Made by a program: the position numbers and the translations under genes. From Allopusillimonas ginsengisoli (GTDB lineage: Bacteria > Pseudomonadota > Gammaproteobacteria > Burkholderiales > Burkholderiaceae_B), in the NCBI GenBank assembly GCA_005239165.1, contig RAPG01000007.1, positions 202,805 through 266,804 on the forward strand: 64,000 nt of DNA, given 5' to 3'. The notes beneath the pieces were generated by a model. It saw only the letters and a list, made by a program, of their open reading frames with translations, had not been told where the DNA came from and did no database searches. The stretch's first letter is position 1. Each line of letters begins with the position of its first letter. Positions 7,949-16,512 of this stretch are shown here, piece by piece.

Positions 7949-8911
7949 ATGAAGAAAGTAATTCTATCTACTGTTTGTGCCTTGGCGGCAACGCTATCGC
8001 TACACACGGCCAAAGCTGAGAATTTTCCTGAAAAACCCGTCACCATGAGCGTGGCGTATTCACCCGGCGGTGGAAATGACACTGTGTCACGCCTGATGGC
8101 GCGGCATATCGAGAAATATCTCGGGGCACGCATGGTGGTTGAAAACAACCCGGGTGCGGGTGGCCAGATCGGTTTTACACGCCTTGCCAAATCCAAGCCT
8201 GATGGTTACACCATTGGTCTGCTTAGCTCGCCTTCAGTATTCATGATCGAGCTCATGCGCGAAAACGTAGATTACAAACTAGAAGATTTCCAGCCCATCG
8301 CTAACATCCAATCAGATCCTATCATTCTGGCTGTTGAAGCGAAAAGCGATATCAAGGACTTTGCCGGATTTCTGGACGCTGTAAAAAGCAAGCCAGGCAA
8401 AGTAAACGTCGGCGGTGATGGTCCGCAGTCCAACGTGCATTTACAGGCCGCCGCGCTCGAGGATGCCCTTGGCGTCGATATTAACTTTATCAGCTACAGC
8501 GGCTCGGGGCCTGCCGCAACGGGTTTGTTGGGCAAGGAAGTGCAAGCAGCTTTGTTGACGGCCAGTTCATCCATTCAGTTTGTTGAGTCTGGGCGCATCC
8601 GTCCCATCGCCGTGTTCAGCAACAAACGTCATCCTTCCTTACCTGAGGTTCCGACTGCCACTGAAGCAGCTGGTACTAAAGTTGCGGGCGTGGGTACAGC
8701 CATTCGTGGTGTTGCAGCGCCCAGGGGCATGGCCCCAGAGCGCGTCGCTATCCTGGAAACAGCCTTTCAAAAGTTGCTGGCCGATGAAGAGTTTCAGGAA
8801 GCTGCCAAGAAGATGGGTGTGGTCCTTACCTACATGGGTGCTGACGAGTTCGAGAAAGAGCTGCAGGCATCGCGTGAAGAGGCCAAGCAATACATCAAGC
8901 TGATGAACTAA
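7949..8911 (+). CDS. tctC: Tripartite tricarboxylate transporter binding protein (Bug/TctC)
   Basis: Periplasmic solute receptor of 320 residues for the TctCBA importer. A cleavable signal peptide is visible (MKKVILSTVCALAATLSLHT, cleavage after AKA). Bug hallmarks follow: FPEKPVTMSVAYSPGGGND, VVENNPGAGGQIGF, KSKPDGYTIGL and ALLTASSSI. A strong TTAGGAGG site lies about eight bases upstream of the ATG. tctB and tctA follow, so this is the complete-transporter type rather than an orphan Bug protein. The ligand is probably a di- or tricarboxylate but cannot be named. Confidence 0.92.
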   Translation: MKKVILSTVCALAATLSLHTAKAENFPEKPVTMSVAYSPGGGNDTVSRLMARHIEKYLGARMVVENNPGAGGQIGFTRLAKSKPDGYTIGLLSSPSVFMIELMRENVDYKLEDFQPIANIQSDPIILAVEAKSDIKDFAGFLDAVKSKPGKVNVGGDGPQSNVHLQAAALEDALGVDINFISYSGSGPAATGLLGKEVQAALLTASSSIQFVESGRIRPIAVFSNKRHPSLPEVPTATEAAGTKVAGVGTAIRGVAAPRGMAPERVAILETAFQKLLADEEFQEAAKKMGVVLTYMGADEFEKELQASREEAKQYIKLMN

Positions 8912-8917
8912 GGTTTA

Positions 8918-8950
8918 CAAGCACCCCGGCGTCTAACACTGGGGTGCTTG
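8918..8950 (+). promoter_or_regulatory. Intra-operon hairpin between tctC and tctB
   Basis: Perfect 10-base arms CAAGCACCCC (8918-8927) and GGGGTGCTTG (8941-8950) with a 13-base loop, and no T tract. It begins seven bases after the tctC stop. Such stem-loops downstream of binding-protein genes commonly protect the upstream mRNA, so that the receptor is made in excess over the membrane subunits. Confidence 0.6.
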
Positions 8951-8967
8951 AACAGAGCACACACCCT

Positions 8968-9447
8968 ATGCAACATAGTGATAAGAAAGACATAAGCTTC
9001 GCGCTCTTGTCCATGGTAATCGGCGTGTTCGTCACGCTGCAAGCCTTCAGTTATTCGTACGACTCGTCAGTACTGTTGCGAGGGTTAGCCCTCGCAATGA
9101 CGTTGATGAGTGTGGCGTATTTTGTTCTCGTATGGGCTCGTTCCCGACGACGCCCCACCAGCGAAAGCGATCCCCACACACAGCCAAAGAGTCCTCACGG
9201 CCAAGCGCTTTTGGTTTTTGCTCTGGTCGTAGGCTGTGCCGTGCTCGTGCCCCTGCTCGGCTTCCTGGCATCCTTCTTTTTATTTATTTACGCCAGTCAG
9301 GTGCTTATCGCCAAGAAGCACAGAATGCTGCACTTTTTTTACGCGATTGGCCTGTCATTTTTTATCTTCATGGTTTTCTTTGGTTTTCTCGGCGTCTCCT
9401 TGCCGGATAGTCTGTTGCCAATCGACCAATTCTTTAAATTCTTCTAA
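8968..9447 (+). CDS. tctB: Tripartite tricarboxylate transporter small permease (TctB)
   Basis: Small membrane subunit of about 159 residues with four hydrophobic segments, the typical TctB size and topology. The first segment is ISFALLSMVIGVFVTLQAF; the later ones include ALLVFALVVGCAVLVPLLGF. The ATG at 8968 is chosen, though the ribosome site is weak. The upstream GTG at 8944 would fall inside the hairpin stem. It lies between tctC and tctA, eight bases before tctA, and is expected to act only as part of that complex. Confidence 0.85.
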   Translation: MQHSDKKDISFALLSMVIGVFVTLQAFSYSYDSSVLLRGLALAMTLMSVAYFVLVWARSRRRPTSESDPHTQPKSPHGQALLVFALVVGCAVLVPLLGFLASFFLFIYASQVLIAKKHRMLHFFYAIGLSFFIFMVFFGFLGVSLPDSLLPIDQFFKFF

Positions 9448-9455
9448 GAGCATCT

Positions 9456-10946
9456 ATGCTAGATAGTCTGTACATTGGCCTGTCCACTGCCGTGCAGCCT
9501 GCGATGCTGCTTGCGGTGTTCGTGGGTGTAGTAGTGGGGGTATTCATCGGCATGTTGCCTGGTCTGACCAGCACCATGGGTGTCGCACTACTGATTCCTG
9601 TCACGTTTTCATTTCCACCTGCAGTGGGTCTGTCGCTGCTCGGTGGTATTTATCTGGCCTCGACATTTAGCGGGTCCATTAGCGCCATTTTGTTGAACAT
9701 TCCGGGCACGCCGTCGGCGGTAGCAACGTGTCAGGATGGTTATCCCATGACGCAACAGGGCAAGGCAGGCCGAGCCATAGGGCTATCTGTGTATGCCTCA
9801 TGTCTGGGCGGCTTGTTCAGCACAGTAGTGTTGTTGTTTATGGCGCCGGCATTGTCTGAGTTTTCGCTGATGCTGGGCGCTCCTGAATACTTCTTGCTCG
9901 CATTGTTTGGGGTCACCATCATCGCTTCGCTATCTGAGGGCGACATGCTCAAGAGCATGATTGGCGGGGTGCTGGGCTTAATCGTCAGCGTCGTCGGCAT
10001 GCATCCCATGACCGGGGAAATGCGACTGACATTCGGTCTGCCATCGCTGTATGACGGTTTGCCCTTGGTTATTTCACTGATCGGCCTATATTCGATTCCA
10101 GAAGTCATCAGTTTGATCAGCGGAAAGGAAAAAGAAAAAAAAGAGATGTCCTCCAGCTTTGCCGGTGTGCTGACAACGCTCAAGGACATTTTCATGCAGA
10201 AGATGAACTTAGTACGTTCAAGCATCGTCGGCACCATTATCGGCATTGTGCCAGGCGCTGGTTCAAGTATCGCCAGCTTTATCGCCTACGATTTTGCCAA
10301 ACGCAGTTCCAAGACGCCTGAGCAGTTCGGCAAAGGTTCTGAGGAAGGCCTGGTGGCTGCTGAGACGGCGAATAATGCCGTGACAGGCGGTTCGTTGGTG
10401 CCGCTTCTGACGCTCGGCGTGCCTGGAAATTCGGTCACTGCTGTACTGATGGGTGGGCTGATCATCCATGGGTTGGCTCCGGGGCCAGCATTGTTCCAGA
10501 ACACACCTGATGTTGCTTATGGCTTTATCTTTAGTTTGTTCCTGAGCAATCTTATGTTCGTGCCGGTAGGTCTGTTTGTCGCGAAGTACTGTGTCAAGGT
10601 CATTTTGTTGCCACGCGAAATTTTGGCGGCTTCTATTTTGGCGCTGGCAATTATTGGCTCGTTCGCGATCCGGGCACAAGTGCAGGACATTGGGTTAATG
10701 CTGTTTATCGGCGTTGTTGGCTATTTCTTTACCGTGTTTTCGGTGTCAAGAGCCCCCATGGTGCTTGGGCTGGTATTGGGTTCAATGGCCGAGTCCAATT
10801 TATCCCGTTCGCTCATGCTTGTACAAGGCGACATAGGCGCATTGCTGCTGCAGTTTGTTACGCGGCCCTTCTCGATCGCGCTGCTGTTGCTGTGTGTGCT
10901 GTCGATTTACTTCGGCATACGTAGCGGCAAGAAGAAGCCGGCTTGA
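9456..10946 (+). CDS. tctA: Tripartite tricarboxylate transporter large permease (TctA)
   Basis: Main channel subunit of 496 residues in the inner membrane, with about twelve hydrophobic segments. Conserved TctA blocks are visible: VGVFIGMLPGLTSTMGVALL near residue 28, PSAVATCQDGYPM near 87, GTIIGIVPGAGSSIASFIAY near 260, ETANNAVTGGSLVPLLTLGV near 305, and GLAPGPALFQNTPD near 340. Import is driven by the ion gradient. The propeller gene follows after 36 bases on the same strand. Confidence 0.93.
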   Translation: MLDSLYIGLSTAVQPAMLLAVFVGVVVGVFIGMLPGLTSTMGVALLIPVTFSFPPAVGLSLLGGIYLASTFSGSISAILLNIPGTPSAVATCQDGYPMTQQGKAGRAIGLSVYASCLGGLFSTVVLLFMAPALSEFSLMLGAPEYFLLALFGVTIIASLSEGDMLKSMIGGVLGLIVSVVGMHPMTGEMRLTFGLPSLYDGLPLVISLIGLYSIPEVISLISGKEKEKKEMSSSFAGVLTTLKDIFMQKMNLVRSSIVGTIIGIVPGAGSSIASFIAYDFAKRSSKTPEQFGKGSEEGLVAAETANNAVTGGSLVPLLTLGVPGNSVTAVLMGGLIIHGLAPGPALFQNTPDVAYGFIFSLFLSNLMFVPVGLFVAKYCVKVILLPREILAASILALAIIGSFAIRAQVQDIGLMLFIGVVGYFFTVFSVSRAPMVLGLVLGSMAESNLSRSLMLVQGDIGALLLQFVTRPFSIALLLLCVLSIYFGIRSGKKKPA

Positions 10947-10982
10947 TCTCAAGTGTTTGTTATATAGAATTTAAGGTTTTAC

Positions 10983-12281
10983 ATGGATTTCACTAGTCAT
11001 AAAGTCATCAAAAAAACGTGTCCTATTCGTGTGCTCGGCATTGGCGAAAAACATCATTTTTTCGGCTATTACAACAAAACGCCCTGGCACCAAAGCATGC
11101 CTTATGTCTTGGGCAATGAGTATGACCGTATGGATGTCGATCTTCATCCTGATGTCGTTGCCAACGTCGGCTACTTCGATGTAAACGATGCCGACCGTTT
11201 TCATAAGATCGGTGACACGACGACGTGGAATTGGCAAATGGGCTGCCAATTGCAGTGGTTGGATGGCATGGCGGGCAACAAGCTTATTTTTAACATCAGG
11301 CAGCCCAAGCCTTGCGGGTCTTACCCCTCTTTTGGTGCCCGCATTTGCGACATCGTTACTGGTGAAACCCGCGATCTGGACGACCCTGTGTATTCAGTGG
11401 CGCCCAACAGCGTCTATGCCGTCACGGTTGATTATCGCCGCCTGTACATTACGCATGAAACCATTGGCTATAGCGAAGCCGGTGGTGGGGCAACCGATCT
11501 GCCTCTGTGTCCAGTCGATGACGGCTTGCGTCGTATTGATCTGGCATCGGGCGAGTCACGTCTGCTTGTCAGTTACGACGCGCTTAAAGCCTTTCATCAC
11601 GTGGATTCAATGGATAAAGCGATCCATTGGATTAGCCATGCAGAGATCAACCCATCGTCATCGCGCATTCTTTTCCTGCATCGCTGGACGGAACGCGTAG
11701 AAGATGAAACCTGCTTCCTGCATCGTCTCATTACCATTGGCGCTGACGGTAGTGATATGCGACTGCTCGAATGCTCGGATCACCCTTTGCCGCAACTGTC
11801 CGACAATTTCGATCCCAACGCCGTCGGCACTTATGATTACGAGAAGTCTGAATATCAGATCTCGCATCCTTTCTGGAAGGATGATCAGTCCATCATCGTT
11901 TGGGGCCCTCATGCAGGTGCCATTCACTACCATCTTTACCAGGATGCTGACGGTGGCGCTGTGGAAATAGTGGGGGAAGGCCTGCTGACCGAAAATGGCC
12001 ATATGAGCTATAGCCCGGTTAATCAGCGTTGGTTGCTGACCGATACGTATCCTGATTCAGAAACCAGTATTCGCAAACTGCTGATTTACGATACCCAGGA
12101 AGATGTTGCCTACGATATCGGCGATTTCTACACCTCAGATCTGAAGAAAGTAAGTCGCTGCGATTTGCACCCGCGCTGGGATCGTACTGGTACACAAGTG
12201 TGTATCGATTCAGTGCATGAAAATATGCGTCAGATGTATGTGCTGGATGTTTCTGAAATTGTGAATGAGCGTGCAGCCTAG
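10983..12281 (+). CDS. Beta-propeller protein, WD40/oligogalacturonide-lyase-like, function unknown
   Basis: A 432-residue protein without a signal peptide, so probably cytoplasmic. It contains repeated blade-like units with Asp-Gly and Trp motifs, such as DYRRLYITHETIG, RRIDLASGESRLLVSYDA, WISHAEINPSSSRILFLHRW and the final DLHPRWDRTGTQVCIDSVHE. The overall pattern is like TolB/WD40-type propellers and the PL22 oligogalacturonide lyase family, but I cannot confirm the lyase metal-binding histidines. It is the last gene of the GntR-tctCBA operon, so it probably processes or senses the imported compound. It could be a lyase for a sugar-acid derivative or a non-enzymatic propeller. Confidence 0.6.
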   Translation: MDFTSHKVIKKTCPIRVLGIGEKHHFFGYYNKTPWHQSMPYVLGNEYDRMDVDLHPDVVANVGYFDVNDADRFHKIGDTTTWNWQMGCQLQWLDGMAGNKLIFNIRQPKPCGSYPSFGARICDIVTGETRDLDDPVYSVAPNSVYAVTVDYRRLYITHETIGYSEAGGGATDLPLCPVDDGLRRIDLASGESRLLVSYDALKAFHHVDSMDKAIHWISHAEINPSSSRILFLHRWTERVEDETCFLHRLITIGADGSDMRLLECSDHPLPQLSDNFDPNAVGTYDYEKSEYQISHPFWKDDQSIIVWGPHAGAIHYHLYQDADGGAVEIVGEGLLTENGHMSYSPVNQRWLLTDTYPDSETSIRKLLIYDTQEDVAYDIGDFYTSDLKKVSRCDLHPRWDRTGTQVCIDSVHENMRQMYVLDVSEIVNERAA

Positions 12282-12439
12282 TAAGTAGATCTGGCGCAGT
12301 GGTGCGGTTGTTTGGTGGCTATCAGGTCTTGTGCCTGATGGCTGCTGCTCAGCGCTACTACCGCAAATAGCGCGGCATGACCGTGCGAAAGTCTGCATCT
12401 GCTCGCTCGTCGGAGTGCGTTTTTGCTGCGCACTGTTTT

Positions 12440-13222
12440 CTATTGTGGCGGGCGCCATAGTTGCTTTTGTAATGCGCTGCATTGGTTCTGCAGACACGTC
12501 ACAATCATTTTTTTACGATCTCCGCCCATACGTGAGCTAATACCACTCACACTGATCGCCGCAATCACAGACCCGTATCGATCAAATACGGGGTAGCCAA
12601 TGCTTGTGACCCCCGTAACCGCATAGTTGCTAATTACGGCATAGCCTGCTTTACGCGCTTGAACGATGTGCTCTCTTAAAACAGCAGCATCAAGTCCTGA
12701 AAACTGACCTAGCTGAGGCGCAATTTTTGTCAGAACATTTTCACGCTCGGGTTCGGGTAAAAACGCTAATAATGCCAGCCCGCCGCCGCCTATGCCCAGC
12801 GGACGACGGTGTCCGACTTCCACCGGCAATACCTTGATAGGATAGATGCCCTCGCGGCGCTCGAGACAAAACGCATCTTCTCCACTTCGTGTCGAAAGAA
12901 ATGCCGTGTCGCCAGTTTCTTCGGCGACGGCAGCAATATAGGGCGTACACATCTCTTTTAGTCCATATTGCGACGCGGCCGCCAAACCCAGCTCATATGC
13001 AAAGTGGCCAAGCCTGTAATGCCGATTCTGATCCTGTGTCACCAAGCCGCCTGCGATCAGTTGTCGCAACAGGCGATGCACCGTTGGCTGTGGCAAATTA
13101 CTTGTCTGGACTAATGTTTTCAGACGTATTCCTTCCTTGTAGCTGGTAGCTACGAGTCGCAATAGTGACACGGCTCGATCGAGGCTTTGTACGCCAATGG
13201 CTGGCACTTCTTCAATTGACAT
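12440..13222 (-). CDS. IclR-family transcription regulator
   Basis: A 260-residue regulator with an N-terminal helix-turn-helix (SLLRLVATSYKEGIRLKTLV, LPQPTVHRLLRQLIAGGLV) and a C-terminal effector domain (GDTAFLSTRSGEDAFCLERR, RRPLGIGGGGLALLAFLP, ISVSGISSRMGGDRKKMI). It is transcribed divergently from the ligase/lyase/SDR/Bug operon, separated by 144 bases that hold a perfect palindrome. It is therefore the probable local regulator of that operon, with a pathway substrate or CoA-ester as effector. Confidence 0.9.
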   Translation of the reverse strand: MSIEEVPAIGVQSLDRAVSLLRLVATSYKEGIRLKTLVQTSNLPQPTVHRLLRQLIAGGLVTQDQNRHYRLGHFAYELGLAAASQYGLKEMCTPYIAAVAEETGDTAFLSTRSGEDAFCLERREGIYPIKVLPVEVGHRRPLGIGGGGLALLAFLPEPERENVLTKIAPQLGQFSGLDAAVLREHIVQARKAGYAVISNYAVTGVTSIGYPVFDRYGSVIAAISVSGISSRMGGDRKKMIVTCLQNQCSALQKQLWRPPQ

Positions 13223-13245
13223 TTGATATCACAGGAAAATAAGCT

Positions 13246-13339
13246 ATAAATTTCGTATGGTGGATTAAATTTATCTTTAGCTGGGCTGCATGGCGCTAAG
13301 ATGGCTTTATTGGTTAATTTAAAGTCCATATTATGGACT
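13246..13339 (+). promoter_or_regulatory. Divergent promoter region with two inverted repeats
   Basis: AGTCCATA (13323-13330) and TATGGACT (13332-13339) form a perfect 17-base palindrome, 27 bases before the ligase ATG. A second pair, ATAAATTT (13246-13253) and AAATTTAT (13267-13274), lies closer to the IclR gene. The region is AT-rich compared with its surroundings. The tight palindrome is a strong candidate IclR operator. Confidence 0.6.
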
Positions 13340-13366
13340 AAAAATTGAATTAAATTAGGCGTCTTC

Positions 13367-14878
13367 ATGTATCCCATTGAATTGTTTTTTAAGGCAACTC
13401 GGCAATTTCGTGAAAAAACAGCGATTCGAAGTCCGCAGGGAAATCTAACCTTTGAACAATTAGCAAATAAGGTAAATAGCCTCGCCGTTGCTTTGCAGTA
13501 TATGGATGCGACGACCAGTTCGCGTGTAGGCGTCTGCGGTGAAAACACCGTTGAGCATGTTGTTTGTTTGCTAGCGGTGATGGCAGCGGGAAAAACGTGG
13601 GTGCCGTTGAATAGCAGAAACGCAGTGAGTGAATTGAATCGTACGATCGCATTCACTGAGCCCTCGATTGTGATTGCCACACAGGAATATCTGACGTCCC
13701 TGGACCTATCTGCCGTACCTCATCGCATCGCAATGGGTATTGGCGAGGATGGCGTTGATACAGTTTCAACGATTAGCGCACAGCACGTTGGTGAGGATCC
13801 GGGATCTACTTTCCCGTCGCAAGATGCAGCTCAGGCTATAAAGTTTACGGGCGGCTCCACAGGTACTCCCAAGGGGGTTGTTCAACCCTATCGAGCCTGG
13901 CTAACGACCGCAATCAATCAAATTCATGAGTATGCGTTTGATGAAGATGACAGGTATCTTATTGCCGCGCCCGTCACTCATGGCACATCCACGTATTTGA
14001 TCCCAATTCTTGCTTGCGGCGGTTGTCTCGTATTTCCTCGTGATAACAGGCCTGCTTCGCTGTTGCAGGCGTTTCAAGAGCAAGCTATCACTACTACTTT
14101 CATCCCTCCGACGCTTATTTATATGTTGATGGCTGAAGGTGAGGGCATGGATCTGAAGTTCCCGGCATTGCGACATTTAATTTATGGTGGTGCCCCGATG
14201 CCGGCGCAGAAAATTCGCAGGGCACGAGAGTTTTTTGGACCTGTGCTGGAGACCACTTACGGGCAAACTGAAGCACCGCAAATTGTAACGGTTATGCGCG
14301 CTCGTGATTTTGAGGATGAAGATAACTGGCGTTCAGTGGGCAGGCAGGCTTTGCTGTCAGAGGTGGCCATTATGGACACAAACGGGCAACTGTTGCCATC
14401 AGGAGAGGTTGGCGAAATCGTCGTACGTGGCGATCTTGTAATGGCAGGATATTGGAAAATGCCAGAAAAGACCGCCGAGACGATTGTGGCTGGCTGGCTG
14501 CATACGGGTGACCGAGGTTATATCGATGACCGTGGCTTTCTATATTTGAAAGACCGCCTGCGTGATGTTGTGATCTCCGGCGGTTTCAATGTTTATCCCA
14601 TTGACGTGGAAAGCATCTTGGATCAACACCCTGCAGTGCACGAGTCAGCAGTTTTTGGCATTGAGGACGACAAGTGGGGCGAGGCTGTGCATGCAGCCAT
14701 TCAGCTTAAGCCGGGCATGACCGTGGAGGCAGATGAGTTGACGACGTTTAGCAAACTGCAACTCGGCTCCGTAAAAACACCAAAGGTATTCCATTTTTTC
14801 GACAGCTTGCCTCGCAGTATTGCCGGCAAAGTTCACAAGCCGACTATCAAAGAGATGGTCATGAATGAAATGCAATAG
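13367..14878 (+). CDS. AMP-dependent acyl-CoA synthetase/ligase
   Basis: Class I adenylate-forming enzyme of 503 residues that activates a carboxylic acid to its CoA thioester using ATP. Motifs in order: the phosphate loop KFTGGSTGTPKGVVQPYRAW near residue 163, YGQTEAPQ near 300, HTGDRGYIDDRGFLYLKDRL near 380 with the hinge Asp/Arg, and the C-terminal catalytic Lys in PRSIAGKVHKPTIKE. It is the first gene of an operon with a citryl-CoA-lyase-like enzyme, an unknown duplicated protein, an SDR and a Bug protein. Its substrate is therefore probably a polycarboxylic or hydroxy acid imported by the Bug system. Confidence 0.88.
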   Translation: MYPIELFFKATRQFREKTAIRSPQGNLTFEQLANKVNSLAVALQYMDATTSSRVGVCGENTVEHVVCLLAVMAAGKTWVPLNSRNAVSELNRTIAFTEPSIVIATQEYLTSLDLSAVPHRIAMGIGEDGVDTVSTISAQHVGEDPGSTFPSQDAAQAIKFTGGSTGTPKGVVQPYRAWLTTAINQIHEYAFDEDDRYLIAAPVTHGTSTYLIPILACGGCLVFPRDNRPASLLQAFQEQAITTTFIPPTLIYMLMAEGEGMDLKFPALRHLIYGGAPMPAQKIRRAREFFGPVLETTYGQTEAPQIVTVMRARDFEDEDNWRSVGRQALLSEVAIMDTNGQLLPSGEVGEIVVRGDLVMAGYWKMPEKTAETIVAGWLHTGDRGYIDDRGFLYLKDRLRDVVISGGFNVYPIDVESILDQHPAVHESAVFGIEDDKWGEAVHAAIQLKPGMTVEADELTTFSKLQLGSVKTPKVFHFFDSLPRSIAGKVHKPTIKEMVMNEMQ

Positions 14879-14884
14879 AGGAAG

Positions 14885-15685
14885 ATGATGAAAACTGAAA
14901 AGCCTTATACCGAGCTGTGCACACATTCGCTGACCTCCATCCATTATCGCGATAAGAATCTTGTCGATGATATTTTGGGCAAAAAGACTTTTACCGAGGT
15001 GATGTTTTCACAGATATTGAATCGTGAGCCGTCCGAAGATGATCTTAAAGTCATTGACGCTGCCTTGATAGCCATCATGGAGCACGGGCTGACCCCCAGC
15101 GCTATTTCGGCCCGCCTGATATACATGAGTGCCCCGGATAATCTTCAGGGCGGCGTGGCGGCAGGGTTGCTAGGTGTGGGCGGCCAGTTTATCGGAACGG
15201 TGGAAAACAGTGCACGCAATCTGCGAGAGCTGATTGATGCTCCAGAAGGTATTGAGGCAGCGGCATTAGCAATGGTGCAACGCCACAGGGCAGAGCGGAA
15301 AACCATCGCGGGTTTTGGTCAGCATATGCATAAGCCTGACGATCCTCGTGCAGCTAAATTGATCGAGATCGGTATGCAGCATACTGGGTTCGAGGGTAAG
15401 TATTTGCAAGCACTTAAAGTGCTGTCAGCTGCCGTCGATAAAGTCTATGGTAAGCACATCACCATTAACGCAACTGGGGCGGTAGGTGCGTTGCTAGGTG
15501 AATTAAATGTGCCTGTCGAACTGATGCGGGGCTTTGCCGTTATATCTCGTGCGGCTGGGCTTGTCGCACACATCGCCGAGGAGCAGCGCATACCCTCTGC
15601 CAGGCATATTTGGGACGTCATTGACCATGAGATTCCATACAAGGGCGACGGAGAGGGTCACAACAAGGCCCGGGATCAGGGGTGA
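14885..15685 (+). CDS. Citryl-CoA lyase / citrate-synthase-like protein
   Basis: A 266-residue member of the citrate synthase superfamily, much shorter than true citrate synthase (about 430). It resembles stand-alone citryl-CoA lyases that cleave a tertiary-alcohol acyl-CoA into acetyl-CoA and a keto acid. Visible features: LTPSAISARLIYMSAPDNLQ near residue 78, the active-site-like GFGQHMHKPDDPRA near 140, and NATGAVGALLGELNVP near 195. It starts six bases after the ligase stop. Together they could activate and split a C6 or larger hydroxy acid. There are no citD, citE or citF genes, so this is not the fermentative citrate lyase. Confidence 0.78.
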   Translation: MMKTEKPYTELCTHSLTSIHYRDKNLVDDILGKKTFTEVMFSQILNREPSEDDLKVIDAALIAIMEHGLTPSAISARLIYMSAPDNLQGGVAAGLLGVGGQFIGTVENSARNLRELIDAPEGIEAAALAMVQRHRAERKTIAGFGQHMHKPDDPRAAKLIEIGMQHTGFEGKYLQALKVLSAAVDKVYGKHITINATGAVGALLGELNVPVELMRGFAVISRAAGLVAHIAEEQRIPSARHIWDVIDHEIPYKGDGEGHNKARDQG

Positions 15686-15689
15686 AGTG

Positions 15690-16508
15690 ATGATCGAAAT
15701 TGCAGCCGAGCCGCTGATCTACGATTCGGCGACCGCACTTGGACCAGAAGCACGAGGCAAAGTGGTGATTGCAGCGTCTCACGGCGGTGATTATGTTGGC
15801 TATCTCGCAGCGCTGGCAGGCGTGAAGGCCATTATCCTGAATGACGCTGGAATGGGTAAAGCAAGTGCTGGTGTGGCGGGTCTGCACCTGTTAGAAGAAT
15901 GCGGCATTGCGGCCGCGACTATATCTCATCTATCTGCTCGGATTGGCAATGGAGCAGACACAGCAAGGCGCGGCAAGATATCCGCGATGAATGCATTAGC
16001 TTGCAGCTTGGGCGTTGTTGAGGGTATGGCTGCCAGTGAAGCTGTGCGCCATTTGCTAGACAGCAAGAGCTTCCCTGTACTGCCACAGGTAGAAAGACAT
16101 GAAGCACGCCAAGTCCTGTCAGCAGTGGCAGGCGAACGTGCCATCGTGCTAGTGGATTCGGCATCACTCATTTTGCCGGAAGATACAGACGCGGTTGTCA
16201 TTTCTGGCTCGCATGGTGGTTTGCTTGGCGGCATCCCGGCCTTGGCGATTAAATATCCCGTTTTTGCAGCTTTCTTCAATGATGCTGGCAGGGGCTTGGA
16301 TAACGCTGGGACCATGCGTTTGCCTGCGTTGGATCAGCGCAATATTGCAGCAGCCACGATTGACCACGAGACTGCAAAAATTGGTTATGGGCTGTCCGGC
16401 TATGAAGAGGGCGTGGTGAGCGTAATCAATGAGTGTGCACAGCGAGCCGGTCTGCATGTGGGTATGCGCGTACGCGATGCAGTGAGCCTTCTGACAGTCA
16501 TGCCGTAG
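15690..16508 (+). CDS. Unknown protein made of two homologous halves
   Basis: A 272-residue soluble protein of no family I can name. The N-terminal half carries VVIAASHGGDYVG, then AIILNDAGMGKASAGV, then IAAATISHLSARIGNG. The C-terminal half repeats the order: VVISGSHGGLLGG, AAFFNDAGRGLDNAGT, IAAATIDHETAKIGYG. The repeated SHGG, NDAGxG, AG and IAAATIxHxxAKIGxG elements indicate an internal duplication and a likely two-site or pseudo-dimeric active centre. The ATG at 15690 lies five bases after the lyase stop; a longer open frame upstream overlaps the lyase and is rejected. It sits inside a CoA-dependent catabolic operon, so an isomerase, hydratase or hydrolase role is possible but unproven. 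Confidence 0.75.
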   Translation: MIEIAAEPLIYDSATALGPEARGKVVIAASHGGDYVGYLAALAGVKAIILNDAGMGKASAGVAGLHLLEECGIAAATISHLSARIGNGADTARRGKISAMNALACSLGVVEGMAASEAVRHLLDSKSFPVLPQVERHEARQVLSAVAGERAIVLVDSASLILPEDTDAVVISGSHGGLLGGIPALAIKYPVFAAFFNDAGRGLDNAGTMRLPALDQRNIAAATIDHETAKIGYGLSGYEEGVVSVINECAQRAGLHVGMRVRDAVSLLTVMP

Positions 16509-16512
16509 AACC

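Noticed and set aside
14885..15685. Housekeeping citrate synthase
   Set aside because: The protein is far too short (266 residues), and the operon context is a CoA ligase and an SDR.
15534..15689. Upstream extension of the duplicated unknown protein
   Set aside because: It would overlap the end of the citryl-CoA-lyase-like gene by 150 bases. The ATG at 15690 follows that stop by four bases and begins where the repeat-bearing sequence begins.
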